A stretch of 64,000 nt of DNA from assembly GCA_035552595.1 (NCBI GenBank), contig DASZKZ010000083.1, forward strand, positions 1 to 64,000, written 5' to 3'. The notes beneath the pieces are model-generated. The model saw only the letters and a program-made list of their open reading frames with translations, had not been told where the DNA came from and did no database searches. The stretch comes from Aeolococcus sp035552595 (GTDB lineage Bacteria; Chloroflexota; Dormibacteria; Aeolococcales; Aeolococcaceae). The stretch's first letter is position 1. Each line of letters starts with the position of its first letter. The translations under genes and the position numbers were made by a program. Below, in pieces: positions 27,502 to 36,157 of this stretch.

Positions 27502-28006
27502 GAGCGTCCTCGGGGGGAGCGCCGCCGCGATCGGCGCCGTGGTGGCGTCCATAGGAACCGGCGTCGGGGAGGACCACCTGCGTGCACCGGCTGGTGGCGA
27601 GCAGGCCATCCGCGGAGTCGAACATCTCCGCGGCACAGAAGACGATCCTCCGGGTGCGGCGCACCACCGTCCCGGTGGCGCGGAGAAGCCCCGGCCGCGA
27701 GGCGCGCAGGAATTCCACGCGCAGGTCGGCGGTCAGAAACACCTGGTCGTTGTCGAGCACCGTCCAGCATGCTCCGCCCATCGCCGAGTCGAGCAGCGCG
27801 GTCACCATCCCGCCCTGGACGACGGGACCGTCGGCTGTGGGAAAGCAGTACTCGGGCACGGCCGTCCACTCGATCGTGGTCGACCCCGGCTGCCAGTCCG
27901 TCCGCCGGTAGCCCAGGGTTCGCCAGATGTGCGGGCCGTCGACGGCAGCTGCCTCCCAGGTGCGGGAATCGCCGAATCGCTCTCCCGGCGTGATCCTCTC
28001 CGTCAT
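27494..28006 (-). CDS. PaaI-type hotdog thioesterase
   Basis: A 170-aa hotdog-fold protein. The motif VVQGGMVTALLDSAMG contains the catalytic Gly/Asp region of 4HBT/PaaI thioesterases, followed by TADLRVEFLRAS. It probably hydrolyses acyl-CoA intermediates of the same operon. The start at 28006 is 13 bp after the NfuA-like gene; the frame is open upstream but would run through that gene. Confidence 0.88.
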   Translation of the reverse strand: MTERITPGERFGDSRTWEAAAVDGPHIWRTLGYRRTDWQPGSTTIEWTAVPEYCFPTADGPVVQGGMVTALLDSAMGGACWTVLDNDQVFLTADLRVEFLRASRPGLLRATGTVVRRTRRIVFCAAEMFDSADGLLATSRCTQVVLPDAGSYGRHHGADRGGAPPEDARG

Positions 28007-28019
28007 GGGCAGCGCGGCG

Positions 28020-28604
28020 CTACTTCTTGGCGGCCTGGTAGTAGGGATTGGCGCCCTGGGCGTGGTCGGTGGTGTCGCGCACCTCGCGGATCTCCGGGAA
28101 GGCGTCGAGGATGGCGGCGCGCACCCCCTGGCCCAGGGTGACCTCGGCCATGCCGCAGCCCTGGCAGCCACCGCCCATGTGGATGAACGCGACGCCGTCG
28201 GCGACATCGAGCAGGTCGATGTGGCCGCCGTGCGACGCCACCGACGGGTTGATCTCCAGGTCGAGCAGGCGCTGCACGCGCTCGGCGACGGGATCGAGCC
28301 AGAGCGGGTTGGGATTGATGACGCGCACCGCTCCCATGGGCAGATCGGCGTCGAGGGTGATCCCGTCGAGGTACGGCGCTGAGGCGAGGGGGATGTGGAT
28401 GGGGATTCCCTCGAGCTCCTCGACGACGAGGTCGCCCTGCCGCTCCTCGCCCGCCGCCACCAGCTGCATGTCGTAGACGAAGGCGCCCTCCTGGCGGCCG
28501 GTGATGGCGATGCGCAGCCCGGCACCCGGCTGCTTGGTGTTGGCGCGCACCTGCTCGATGCGGGTGCGCGCGTTGGCGGTGGCGCTGACCTGAGGCTGCT
28601 TCAC
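28020..28604 (-). CDS. NfuA-like Fe-S biogenesis protein
   Basis: A 194-aa protein. The N-terminal half resembles the A-type (HesB/IscA-like) domain but lacks the three cysteines; the C-terminal half is a NifU domain with the cluster-binding motif GGGCQGCGM. This two-domain layout is that of NfuA, which carries 4Fe-4S clusters to target proteins. It starts with GTG behind a CAGACT hexamer. It is the first gene of the acyl-CoA operon, though the functional link is not obvious. Confidence 0.9.
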   Translation of the reverse strand: MKQPQVSATANARTRIEQVRANTKQPGAGLRIAITGRQEGAFVYDMQLVAAGEERQGDLVVEELEGIPIHIPLASAPYLDGITLDADLPMGAVRVINPNPLWLDPVAERVQRLLDLEINPSVASHGGHIDLLDVADGVAFIHMGGGCQGCGMAEVTLGQGVRAAILDAFPEIREVRDTTDHAQGANPYYQAAKK

Positions 28605-28662
28605 GCAGCGAGTCTGACACCTCGGCTGAGCCGGCGCGCAGCGGGCGGCGCAGGCGCGGACC

Positions 28663-28668
28663 TAGGCT
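28663..28668 (+). promoter_or_regulatory. Putative -10 (TAGGCT) of the orphan ATP-grasp gene
   Basis: TAGGCT ends 7 nt before the ATG at 28676, so transcription should begin at or next to the start codon (leaderless mRNA). No Shine-Dalgarno is present. Confidence 0.45.
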
Positions 28669-28675
28669 GGTCGCC

Positions 28676-29932
28676 ATGTCGCAGCGGGTCATGCTCGTCC
28701 TTCCCACCGCCACCTACCGGGCGACGGCCTTCCTTCGCGCCGCCGAGCGGCTCGGGCTGGACTGCGTGGTGGCCTCGGACGAGGCGCCCACGCTGGCGGC
28801 GCTGATGGAGGGACGCGTGCTCACCCTCGACCTCGGCGATCCCCAGCGCGCGGCCGTCCGCGCCGCGACGTTTGCAGCGCAATGGCCGGTCGACGCGATC
28901 ATCGGCGTCGACGAGGCATCCGTCCTCACCGCAGCCCATCTGGCCACCGCGCTGGGCATCGCGCGCAACCCGATCGAAGCTGTCGGGGCCACCCGCGACA
29001 AGCGGCGATTGCGCGCGCGGCTCGACGAGGCATCGGTGCGGCAGCCACGGTGGGTCGAGGCACGGGGCGACGCCACCGGGTCCGCGGCTGCCCACGCGGC
29101 TGCGGCGGTGGGGCTGCCGTGCGTCGTCAAGCCTGTCAACCTTGCCGCCAGCCGGGGGGTGATCCGCGCGGACACCGGCGCGGAGCTGGCTGCCGCGGTC
29201 ATCCGGGTCGACAGGCTGCTGCGCCGCCCCGGGCTGTGCGGTCCCGACGGCGATCCACCCCTGCTGATCGAGGAGTTCATCGCCGGTGCCGAGATCGCCA
29301 TCGAGGGGCTGCTCAGCGGCGGGGAGTTGACGGTGCTGGCCGTCTTCGACAAGCCCGACCCGCTCGACGGGCCATTCTTCGCCGAGACGCTGTATGTGAC
29401 CCCATCGAGACATGACCCCGCCATGCTCGATGATGCCGTGGCGGTGACCCGCGAGGCGCTGCACGCCCTGGGCCTCGTGGACGGTCCGATCCACGCCGAG
29501 CTGCGCCTGGCAGCCAGCGGGGCCGTCTTCCTCGAGGTGGCGGCACGATCCATCGGCGGCCGATGCTCGTCGGCGCTGCGCATTCTCGATGGAGAGCACG
29601 AGATGTCCCTCGAGGAGCTGATCCTCCGCCATGCGTTGGGGATGCCCCTGGGGCGGCCTGGGCTGGCTCCCGGAGGAGCCGGGGTTCTCATGCTGCCCGT
29701 GCCCAGCGCCGGCGTCCTGCACCGGGTGTCCGGCGCGCGCGAGGCGGCAGCGGTGCCGGGTGTCACCGCCGTGGACCTCACCATCCCGGTCGGCCAGGCG
29801 GTGGAATCACTCCCCGAAGGTGATCGATATCTCGGCTTCGTCGTCGCCCGGGGACCCGACGCCGCGAGCGTCGAGGAATCGCTACGGTGCGCGCAACGCC
29901 TGATCGGTGTCGAGGTTGCCGTCCACCGTTGA
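28676..29932 (+). CDS. ATP-grasp carboxylate-amine ligase of unknown substrate
   Basis: A 418-aa protein with the three ATP-grasp parts: an N-terminal Rossmann-like domain, a central ATP-binding segment (CVVKPVNLAASRGV) and the C-terminal metal-binding region (HAELRLAASGAVFLEVAARSIGG). Its closest look is to L-amino-acid ligases and biotin-carboxylase-like dipeptide ligases. It would join a carboxyl group to an amine through an acyl phosphate. It stands alone, so no partner or substrate can be named. Confidence 0.85.
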   Translation: MSQRVMLVLPTATYRATAFLRAAERLGLDCVVASDEAPTLAALMEGRVLTLDLGDPQRAAVRAATFAAQWPVDAIIGVDEASVLTAAHLATALGIARNPIEAVGATRDKRRLRARLDEASVRQPRWVEARGDATGSAAAHAAAAVGLPCVVKPVNLAASRGVIRADTGAELAAAVIRVDRLLRRPGLCGPDGDPPLLIEEFIAGAEIAIEGLLSGGELTVLAVFDKPDPLDGPFFAETLYVTPSRHDPAMLDDAVAVTREALHALGLVDGPIHAELRLAASGAVFLEVAARSIGGRCSSALRILDGEHEMSLEELILRHALGMPLGRPGLAPGGAGVLMLPVPSAGVLHRVSGAREAAAVPGVTAVDLTIPVGQAVESLPEGDRYLGFVVARGPDAASVEESLRCAQRLIGVEVAVHR

Positions 29933-30048
29933 GCGCAGGGCAGCCGCGTACCCCAGCAATGAGGCAGCGTCACCGCGCGCCCCAGGCGTCCTCCGATGGG
30001 TTGGTGGTCCGCGCGCCCGCCATGGCGCCATCCTCCTCGAAGGGCCGG

Positions 30049-30054
30049 TAGGAT
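30049..30054 (+). promoter_or_regulatory. Putative -10 (TAGGAT) of the TMEM175-like gene
   Basis: TAGGAT ends 7 nt before the GTG start at 30062; this spacing implies a leaderless transcript. No ribosome binding site precedes the GTG. Confidence 0.45.
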
Positions 30055-30061
30055 CCGGGCG

Positions 30062-30667
30062 GTGAGCAAGCAGCGCCTCGAAGCTCTCAGCGACGGCGTC
30101 TTCGCCATCGCCATCACGCTGCTGGTGCTGACCATCGCGCAGCCGGGTGACTACAACCACCTGGCCCAGCAGCTCGCCGATCGTTGGCCGGGATTCGCCG
30201 CCTACGTGGTCAGCTTCGCCGTCATCGGCATCATGTGGTTCAACCACCACTCCATCTTCGCCCACTTCGAACGGGTCGACCGCGGCCTCGTCTACCTCAA
30301 CCTCGCATTGCTCATGACGGTGGTCTTCATCCCCTACCCGACCGGCATCTTCGGCCAGGCTCTGCAGAAGGGGCAGGGCGCCCAGACGGCGGCGGTGTTC
30401 TACAGCGCGGTGATGGCGATCAACGCGTACGCCTGGTCGGCACTGTGGGTCTACGCGTCGCGGGGCCGCAGGCTCCTCTCACCGCACTTCCCGGAGGCGC
30501 AGCGCGGCATCGCCACCGTTCTCTTCACGGTGGGCGGCGCGCTCTACACCATCACCGTCGCCATCGCCTTCATCTCAGCGTCTGCCTGCCTGGCGTTTCA
30601 CGCGCTGCTGGCCGTGTACTACGCGCTCGACCCCATCTCACGACGCGCCGCGCGCAGCAGCGGTTGA
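30062..30667 (+). CDS. TMEM175/DUF1211-family potassium channel-like membrane protein
   Basis: A 201-aa protein with six hydrophobic helices. The N-terminal signature RLEALSDGVFAIAIT is the conserved first helix of the TMEM175 family, whose bacterial members are tetrameric K+ channels; WFNHHSIF in a later helix is also typical. Start GTG at 30062 is set by this signature. It would act in the cytoplasmic membrane. Confidence 0.9.
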   Translation: MSKQRLEALSDGVFAIAITLLVLTIAQPGDYNHLAQQLADRWPGFAAYVVSFAVIGIMWFNHHSIFAHFERVDRGLVYLNLALLMTVVFIPYPTGIFGQALQKGQGAQTAAVFYSAVMAINAYAWSALWVYASRGRRLLSPHFPEAQRGIATVLFTVGGALYTITVAIAFISASACLAFHALLAVYYALDPISRRAARSSG

Positions 30668-30676
30668 GGGCGGCGC

Positions 30677-31462
30677 TCAGCCGGCGCCGAGGTCGACGTC
30701 GACGACCACCGGGGCATGGTCGGATGGTGCCTTGCCCTTGCGGGCGTCGCGGTCGACGTACGCGTCGCTGATGTGCGCGGCCAGGCCGGCGCTGAGCAGG
30801 ACCAGGTCGATGCGCATGCCCAGGCCGCGATGGAAGTTGCCACCCCGGTAGTCCCAGTAGGTGAAGGGCTGCGGGCCCTTGAGGGCCCGCGCCGTGACAT
30901 CGGTGAGACCGAGCTCGAGGAGGGCGGTGACGGCGGCGCGTTCCGGAGCGGTGACATGTGTGGAGCCGATGAACGCGGCCGGATCCCAGACGTCACTGTC
31001 GGTCGGGGCGACGTTGAAGTCACCGCAGACCGCCAGCGGAGCCGCGTCCGCCGCCTCGGCGGCGAGGGCCTCACGCAGCGCGCTCAGCCAGGACAGCTTG
31101 TACGCGAAGTGCGGGCTGTCGACGGTGCGCCCGTTGGGAACGTACAGGGACCACACCCGCACCGGCCCGCAGGTGGCCGCCAGGGCCCGAGCCTCGGGAT
31201 CGGGAAACCCGGGCTCGCCGGGGAATCCCCGGCGCACGGCCGCGAGCCCGACGGTGGAGATGATGGCCACGCCGTTCCACTGACCGGCCCCGTGGGTGGC
31301 GGCGTCATAGCCGAGCGCCGCCAGCTCGGCGCGGGGGAAGAGCTGGTCGGCGACCTTGGTCTCCTGCAGACAGAGCACGTCGGGGCGGGTGCTCTCCAGC
31401 CAGTCGAGGACGCGGGGCAGGCGCATGGTCAGCGAGTTGACGTTCCAGGTGGCGATCCTCAT
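30677..31462 (-). CDS. xth: Exodeoxyribonuclease III
   Basis: A 261-aa AP endonuclease/3' exonuclease. Family motifs: MRIATWNVNS at the N-terminus, CLQETKV with the metal-binding Glu, CGDFNVAPTD, and SDHAPVVVDVD with the catalytic His at the C-terminus. It removes 3' blocks and cleaves abasic sites in base-excision repair. It lies 4 bp after the cyclase/ATPase gene and shares its direction, so the two may be cotranscribed. Its stop faces the TMEM175 gene. Confidence 0.95.
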   Translation of the reverse strand: MRIATWNVNSLTMRLPRVLDWLESTRPDVLCLQETKVADQLFPRAELAALGYDAATHGAGQWNGVAIISTVGLAAVRRGFPGEPGFPDPEARALAATCGPVRVWSLYVPNGRTVDSPHFAYKLSWLSALREALAAEAADAAPLAVCGDFNVAPTDSDVWDPAAFIGSTHVTAPERAAVTALLELGLTDVTARALKGPQPFTYWDYRGGNFHRGLGMRIDLVLLSAGLAAHISDAYVDRDARKGKAPSDHAPVVVDVDLGAG

Positions 31463-31466
31463 GGCG

Positions 31467-34400
31467 TCAGGAGGCCGTCGAGAGCACGGCCACGCGGTCG
31501 CATCTGTCCATCCAGGGAGCTGCCTCGAGCTCCTCGAAGACGGAGCGGGCCTGGTCGAGGAGCGGCTGGGCCTCGCGGCGGCGACCCTCTCCGGAGAGCG
31601 CCTCGGCGAGCTCGAGCCGGGTGACCGCCAGCCAGAGGGGAGAGGTGATCTCTTCGAAGATCTGCGCCGCCCGGAGGTACGCGGCCTCGGCCGCCCCGGC
31701 GTCGCCACGCAGCACCGCCAGCCGGCCGCGGAAGCGCGCGGCGTGCGCGGTCACGAACGGCGGCCGCTGCGGAGCGTGGCGCTCGTCGACCCCGTCGAGG
31801 GTGCGCTCCACCTCCTCGATGCGACCGCTGCGCACGCCCGCCTCCATGCCGTCGACGAAGGCCTTCTTCACCGCCTCGTCGGTGAGCACGATGGAGGCGT
31901 CCTCGAGCAGCCGGCGCACCGCCTCCAGCGCCGTGGTGTAGCGACCGGTGGCGGTGTCGACGGCGATGACCAGCGCGGCATGGGTGGAGAGCGTCTGCAT
32001 GTCGGAGGACGTGCCCCACGCGTCGCAGTCGGCGAGGAGCTGCACCGCCGCGTCGATCTGGCCACGATGGATGTGCAGATGCGTCGCCGCCTCCGCGACG
32101 GAGAGGAACTCACCGCTGGTGAGCTCGGCGTGTGACATCGATCCCAGGTGATCGGTGACCTCGTGCCACTGGCCGGTGCGGTAGAGGGCTCCCAGCAGCT
32201 CGGAGAGCACGTATCCCTCGTTGACGCGGTCGCCGATCTTGCGGGCCAGGAGCAGGGCGCTGCGCAGCTCCGCGATGGCGTCGAGGTCGCGGTCGACGCG
32301 TGACAGGCTGTCGGCGACGTTGCAGTAGGAGCGCAGCGCCGCCGAGGGGACGTCGTGGTCGAGCGCGACCTGGAGCGCGTGGGTGAGCATGGCCACGCCC
32401 TCCTCGCGATTGCCGCGCGCGGCGGCGACCACGCCGAGGGTGTTGAGCGCGTTGGAGATCACCCCCGGCAGCGCGATGTGCTCGGCGATGTCGAGCGCGA
32501 CGCGGGTGCGCGCGCTGGCCAGGTCCATGTTGCCGACGAAGAAGTGGAACCGGCCCAGCTGCGCGGCCAGCGCGGCGAGGTCGGCGTCCCCGGGGTCGGC
32601 GGACAGGATGGCGAAGGCGTCCTCCATGCGGGCGATCGCGGTGTCGACGTCGCCGCGCATGCGGGTGATCTCCGCGGAGCGTGCCGAGGCACGAGCCGCG
32701 GGGTGGGCCAGCCCAGCGGCCCCGAACAGGGTGATGGCCTGCTCGAAGTGCTCCGCCGCCTCATCGATACGACCGCCGAGCAGCGCCATCTCGGCGGCGC
32801 GCTCGTGGATCTCCGCCTGGCGCTGCGCTCCCTCGACGAGGTGGAGCGCCTCCTCGAAGTAGTGCTGCGCCTCCGGGTTGGCGGCCAGCGAGGCCGCGTG
32901 CTCCGCCGCCTGGGTCATCATCTCCGCCGCCTTGGTGCGGATCCGGGCCGCGTCGGGATCGGCGGGGGCGAGCCGGTAGGCCTCGAGGAAGTGGGAGGCG
33001 ACCACCTCGACGACGTCACCGTCGGTCTTGCCCCAGGCGTCCTCGAGCCATTCTCCGGCGGCCAGATGACGGCGCTTGCGGTCCTGCCGCGAGAGGGTCT
33101 CGTAGGCCACCCAGCGGATCAGGTCCTGCCCGAAGGCATAGAGGCCGCGCTCGGGCGAGCGCGGATCGGACTGCAGCGTGAGCACCTCGCGGCGCACCAG
33201 GTCGGTGAGCAGCGAGCGGGCGCCGGCCGGGTCGATGTCGCCCACCGCCGCCGCCGCCTCGGAGCTGAACGTCTTGCCCAGCACCGAGGCGTCCTGGAGC
33301 AGCCGCCGCTCCGGTTCGGGAAGCCCGTCGAGCCGGGCCGCGATGAGCGCGTGCAGAGTCTCCGGGACCTCGAGTGTGTCGACCGAACCGGTCACCCGGA
33401 AGCCCGCGCCCTCGGGCACGAGCAGCCCCCGGTCGACCAGGCTGCGCACCGTCTCGACGGCATACAGAGGCACGCCGGCGGCGCGGTCGACGATGCGGCC
33501 GCGCAGCTCCTCCGGCATGCCGGGCACCAGCCCGGAGAGCAGCACGCGCATCACCTCGTCGCTGAGCGGGTCGAGGAGCAGCGAGGTGAAGCTGCGTGTG
33601 CCACCCCAGGTGGGATGTCGCTCGGACAGCTCGGGACGCGCCAGCGTGATCACGTAGAGCGCGTGGTTGCGCGACCAGTCGAGCAGGTGCTCGATGAACT
33701 CGAGCAGCGAGGCGTCGGCCCATTGCAGGTCCTCGATGACCAGGACCGTCGGCGACTGCTCGGCGAGGCGCTCGAAGAAGAGCCGCCAGGCGCCGAAGAG
33801 GTCGTCACGGTCGGTCGCGGCACGGTCCTCGAGACCGAGCAGATGGGCCAGACGGGGTTCGACCCAGCGCTGCTCCTCCGGGTCGGGCACGTTCTCGGCG
33901 AGGGTGGCGCGCAGCTTGGCCATGGCGGAGGCCAGCGGCTCGCCCTCGGTGATGCCGGTGCGCATGCGCACGATGTCCGCGAGCGCCGAGTAGGTGACCC
34001 CCTCGCCGTAGGCGAGGCAGCGCCCCTGATGCCAGAACACCTCAGAGGCGAGGCCGTCGATGTACTTGCAGAACTCCCACGCCAAGCGCGACTTGCCGAT
34101 GCCGGCGACGCCGACGACGGAGACGAGGTGGGCGGCGCGCTCGTCGGCGGCGGCATGGAAGAGGTCCTTGACGAGGCGGAGCTGGCGATCGCGTCCCGAG
34201 AACGGCGCCTCGAAGCCCGCGGACCTCAGCGCTCCGCGCCGGGTGCCGACGACGCGCACCGCGCGCCACACCTTGACCGCGTCGGCCTTGCCCTTGAGCG
34301 CACGGTCACCGGCATCCTCGTACTCCACCGCCGCCTCGGTGGCGCGGCGGGTGGAATCGCCGACCAGCACCGTCCCCGGCTCCGCCGCCGTCTGGATCCG

Positions 34401-35045
34401 CGAGGCGGTGTTGACCATGTCCCCCGCGACCATCCCCTGCGCCGAATCACCGAGGGTGACGGCAGCCTCTCCGGTGAGCACGCCGGCGCGGACCCGCAGC
34501 GTGTCGATGTCCACGTCCGCGCCCAGCGTCGCCACCATCTCGACGAGGTCGAGGGCGGCGCGCACCGCCCGCTCGGCGTCGTCCTCCTGGGTCACCGGCG
34601 TGCCCCAGACCGCCATCACCGCGTCACCGATGAACTTCTCGACGGTGCCACCGTAGCGTCCGATCACCGCCCGGCAGCCGTCGAAATAGCGGGTGAGCAG
34701 CTCGCGCACGTCCTCGGCGTCGCGCTTCTCGCTGGCCTGGGTGAACCCGGCCAGGTCGGCGAAGAGGATCGACACCAGCCGGCGCTGCGCGGTGGGCGGC
34801 TGCCGGCCACCCCCATCCGGCCGGCGCACGTCCGACGACGCGATGGCTGAGTCAGCGGGGGCGCCGCACTGGTCGCAGAACCGTGCGCCCGCGTCGAGCG
34901 GGGTCCCGCAGGTGGCGCAGGCCCGGACCAGCGCCACCCCGCAGCGCTTGCAGAACCTGCTGCCGGCGCGATTGTCGGCGCCACACTGGGGACACCCCAA
35001 GAAAAGCCGCCTCCGCTGTGCTGGTCCACCGTCGTGCGCCGCCAT
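31467..35045 (-). CDS. Zinc-ribbon / adenylate-guanylate cyclase / AAA ATPase / TPR regulator
   Basis: An 1192-aa cytoplasmic signalling protein. Residues 18-60 hold two zinc ribbons (Cys18, 21, 32, 35 and Cys43, 46, 57, 60). Residues about 88-265 are a class III cyclase domain with metal-binding Asp97 (FADLAGFT) and Asp141 (GDAVMAV). Residues about 280-640 form a STAND-type ATPase with Walker A GVAGIGKS (312-319). The remaining 550 residues are helical TPR-like repeats. Such proteins probably sense a ligand through the TPR part and make a cyclic nucleotide. Whether the product is cAMP or cGMP cannot be read by eye. Confidence 0.93.
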   Translation of the reverse strand: MAAHDGGPAQRRRLFLGCPQCGADNRAGSRFCKRCGVALVRACATCGTPLDAGARFCDQCGAPADSAIASSDVRRPDGGGRQPPTAQRRLVSILFADLAGFTQASEKRDAEDVRELLTRYFDGCRAVIGRYGGTVEKFIGDAVMAVWGTPVTQEDDAERAVRAALDLVEMVATLGADVDIDTLRVRAGVLTGEAAVTLGDSAQGMVAGDMVNTASRIQTAAEPGTVLVGDSTRRATEAAVEYEDAGDRALKGKADAVKVWRAVRVVGTRRGALRSAGFEAPFSGRDRQLRLVKDLFHAAADERAAHLVSVVGVAGIGKSRLAWEFCKYIDGLASEVFWHQGRCLAYGEGVTYSALADIVRMRTGITEGEPLASAMAKLRATLAENVPDPEEQRWVEPRLAHLLGLEDRAATDRDDLFGAWRLFFERLAEQSPTVLVIEDLQWADASLLEFIEHLLDWSRNHALYVITLARPELSERHPTWGGTRSFTSLLLDPLSDEVMRVLLSGLVPGMPEELRGRIVDRAAGVPLYAVETVRSLVDRGLLVPEGAGFRVTGSVDTLEVPETLHALIAARLDGLPEPERRLLQDASVLGKTFSSEAAAAVGDIDPAGARSLLTDLVRREVLTLQSDPRSPERGLYAFGQDLIRWVAYETLSRQDRKRRHLAAGEWLEDAWGKTDGDVVEVVASHFLEAYRLAPADPDAARIRTKAAEMMTQAAEHAASLAANPEAQHYFEEALHLVEGAQRQAEIHERAAEMALLGGRIDEAAEHFEQAITLFGAAGLAHPAARASARSAEITRMRGDVDTAIARMEDAFAILSADPGDADLAALAAQLGRFHFFVGNMDLASARTRVALDIAEHIALPGVISNALNTLGVVAAARGNREEGVAMLTHALQVALDHDVPSAALRSYCNVADSLSRVDRDLDAIAELRSALLLARKIGDRVNEGYVLSELLGALYRTGQWHEVTDHLGSMSHAELTSGEFLSVAEAATHLHIHRGQIDAAVQLLADCDAWGTSSDMQTLSTHAALVIAVDTATGRYTTALEAVRRLLEDASIVLTDEAVKKAFVDGMEAGVRSGRIEEVERTLDGVDERHAPQRPPFVTAHAARFRGRLAVLRGDAGAAEAAYLRAAQIFEEITSPLWLAVTRLELAEALSGEGRRREAQPLLDQARSVFEELEAAPWMDRCDRVAVLSTAS

Positions 35046-35088
35046 GATGATCGATCAGCGCGCCGGCGAACGGCAAGGACGCGGTCGG

Positions 35089-36105
35089 TCAGGCCTCGGT
35101 GACCTTGCGTGCGCGGCTCGGCGCCACGCGGGAGGGCTCGCCCGGCATCTTGGGGTACTGCGGCGGCCAGGGGGCGTCGGGCAGGCCGGCGGCGACGTCG
35201 CGCTCGTGCATGGCGAGCAGCGGCTCCAGCGACTGCGGGGCGCCGGACATCGGCGCCCACGGGTCGCCATCGCGGGCCACGCGCTGGGGGACGGTGGCGA
35301 TGGTCAGGGCGTCGGGGTGGATGTCGCCGAGCTCGTCCCACGCGAAGGGCGTCGACACCTGCGCGCCCGGCCGCGCCCGCACCGACCAGGCGCCGAAGAT
35401 GGTCTTGTGGGGCGCGTTCTGGTTGAAGTCGACGAAGACGCGGCGGCCGCGCTCCTCCTTCCACCATGCCGCGGTGATCAGCTCGGGCCGGCGCCGCTCC
35501 AGCTCGCGGGCGACGGCGACCGCGGCGGACCGCACCTGGTACGAGGTCCAGCGCGGTTGCAGGCGCGCGTACACGTGGATGCCGCGATTGCCGGTCGTCT
35601 TGGGAAGGCAGGCGACGTCGAGCTCGTCGAACAGCCTGCGCACCTCACGCGCCCCCTCCTGCACCATCGCGAAGGTGACCCCGGGGGTGGGATCGAGGTC
35701 GATGCGGAGCTCGTCGGCGCGCTCGGGGTCGGACGCCTTGGCCGGCCACACGTGGAACCCGAGGCAGCCGAGGTTGACCGCCCAGAGCACGTGGGCGAGG
35801 TCGGCGGCGACCAGCGCCTGCGAGGTGGTGCCGTTGGGGGTGCTGACGACGGTGGTCTGCAGCCAGTCGGGGCGGGAGTCGGGCACGCGCTTCTGGAAGA
35901 AGGACGGGCCGCCGGCACCATTGGGAAAGCGCTGCAGCAGCACCGGCCGGTCGCCCATGGCGCGTAGCAACGGCTCCTCCATGGCCTGGTAGTAGCGCAC
36001 CAGGTCGAGCTTGGTGTCGCCCCGCTCGGGGAAAAAGACCTTGCCCGGGCTGGTGATCGGGACGTCCCGTCCGGACGCCCGGACAATCACCGCCTCGTCG
36101 TCCAT
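35089..36105 (-). CDS. Stand-alone LigD-type DNA polymerase/primase (PolDom)
   Basis: A 338-aa archaeo-eukaryotic-primase-like polymerase domain as found in bacterial LigD. Metal-binding residues appear in LRIDLDPTP; TTGNRGIHVYARL and ITAAWWKEERG are also family motifs. It would insert ribo- or deoxynucleotides at breaks during non-homologous end joining. Ligase and nuclease domains are absent and no ku gene lies in the window. The ATG at 36105 follows TAAGGT by 8 nt. Confidence 0.92.
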   Translation of the reverse strand: MDDEAVIVRASGRDVPITSPGKVFFPERGDTKLDLVRYYQAMEEPLLRAMGDRPVLLQRFPNGAGGPSFFQKRVPDSRPDWLQTTVVSTPNGTTSQALVAADLAHVLWAVNLGCLGFHVWPAKASDPERADELRIDLDPTPGVTFAMVQEGAREVRRLFDELDVACLPKTTGNRGIHVYARLQPRWTSYQVRSAAVAVARELERRRPELITAAWWKEERGRRVFVDFNQNAPHKTIFGAWSVRARPGAQVSTPFAWDELGDIHPDALTIATVPQRVARDGDPWAPMSGAPQSLEPLLAMHERDVAAGLPDAPWPPQYPKMPGEPSRVAPSRARKVTEA

Positions 36106-36113
36106 CGCGGTCC

Positions 36114-36119
36114 ACCTTA
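36114..36119 (-). promoter_or_regulatory. Putative -10 (TAAGGT) of the LigD-type polymerase gene
   Basis: On the minus strand TAAGGT lies 8 nt before the ATG at 36105, a spacing that predicts a leaderless transcript. No Shine-Dalgarno is present. Confidence 0.4.
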
Positions 36120-36157
36120 CCGCCTCACCGACATGAGGGGCGGAGGCCCGACGTGCT

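Noticed and set aside
30660..30700. GGCGC/GCGCC repeat at the convergent end of the TMEM175-like and xth genes
   Set aside because: Short stem inside the coding end of xth with no U-tract; not a convincing bidirectional terminator.
32355..34850. Open frame of about 830 codons antisense to the cyclase/ATPase gene
   Set aside because: Antisense shadow of a gene with intact cyclase and Walker motifs; the composition is typical of reverse-frame translation at high GC.
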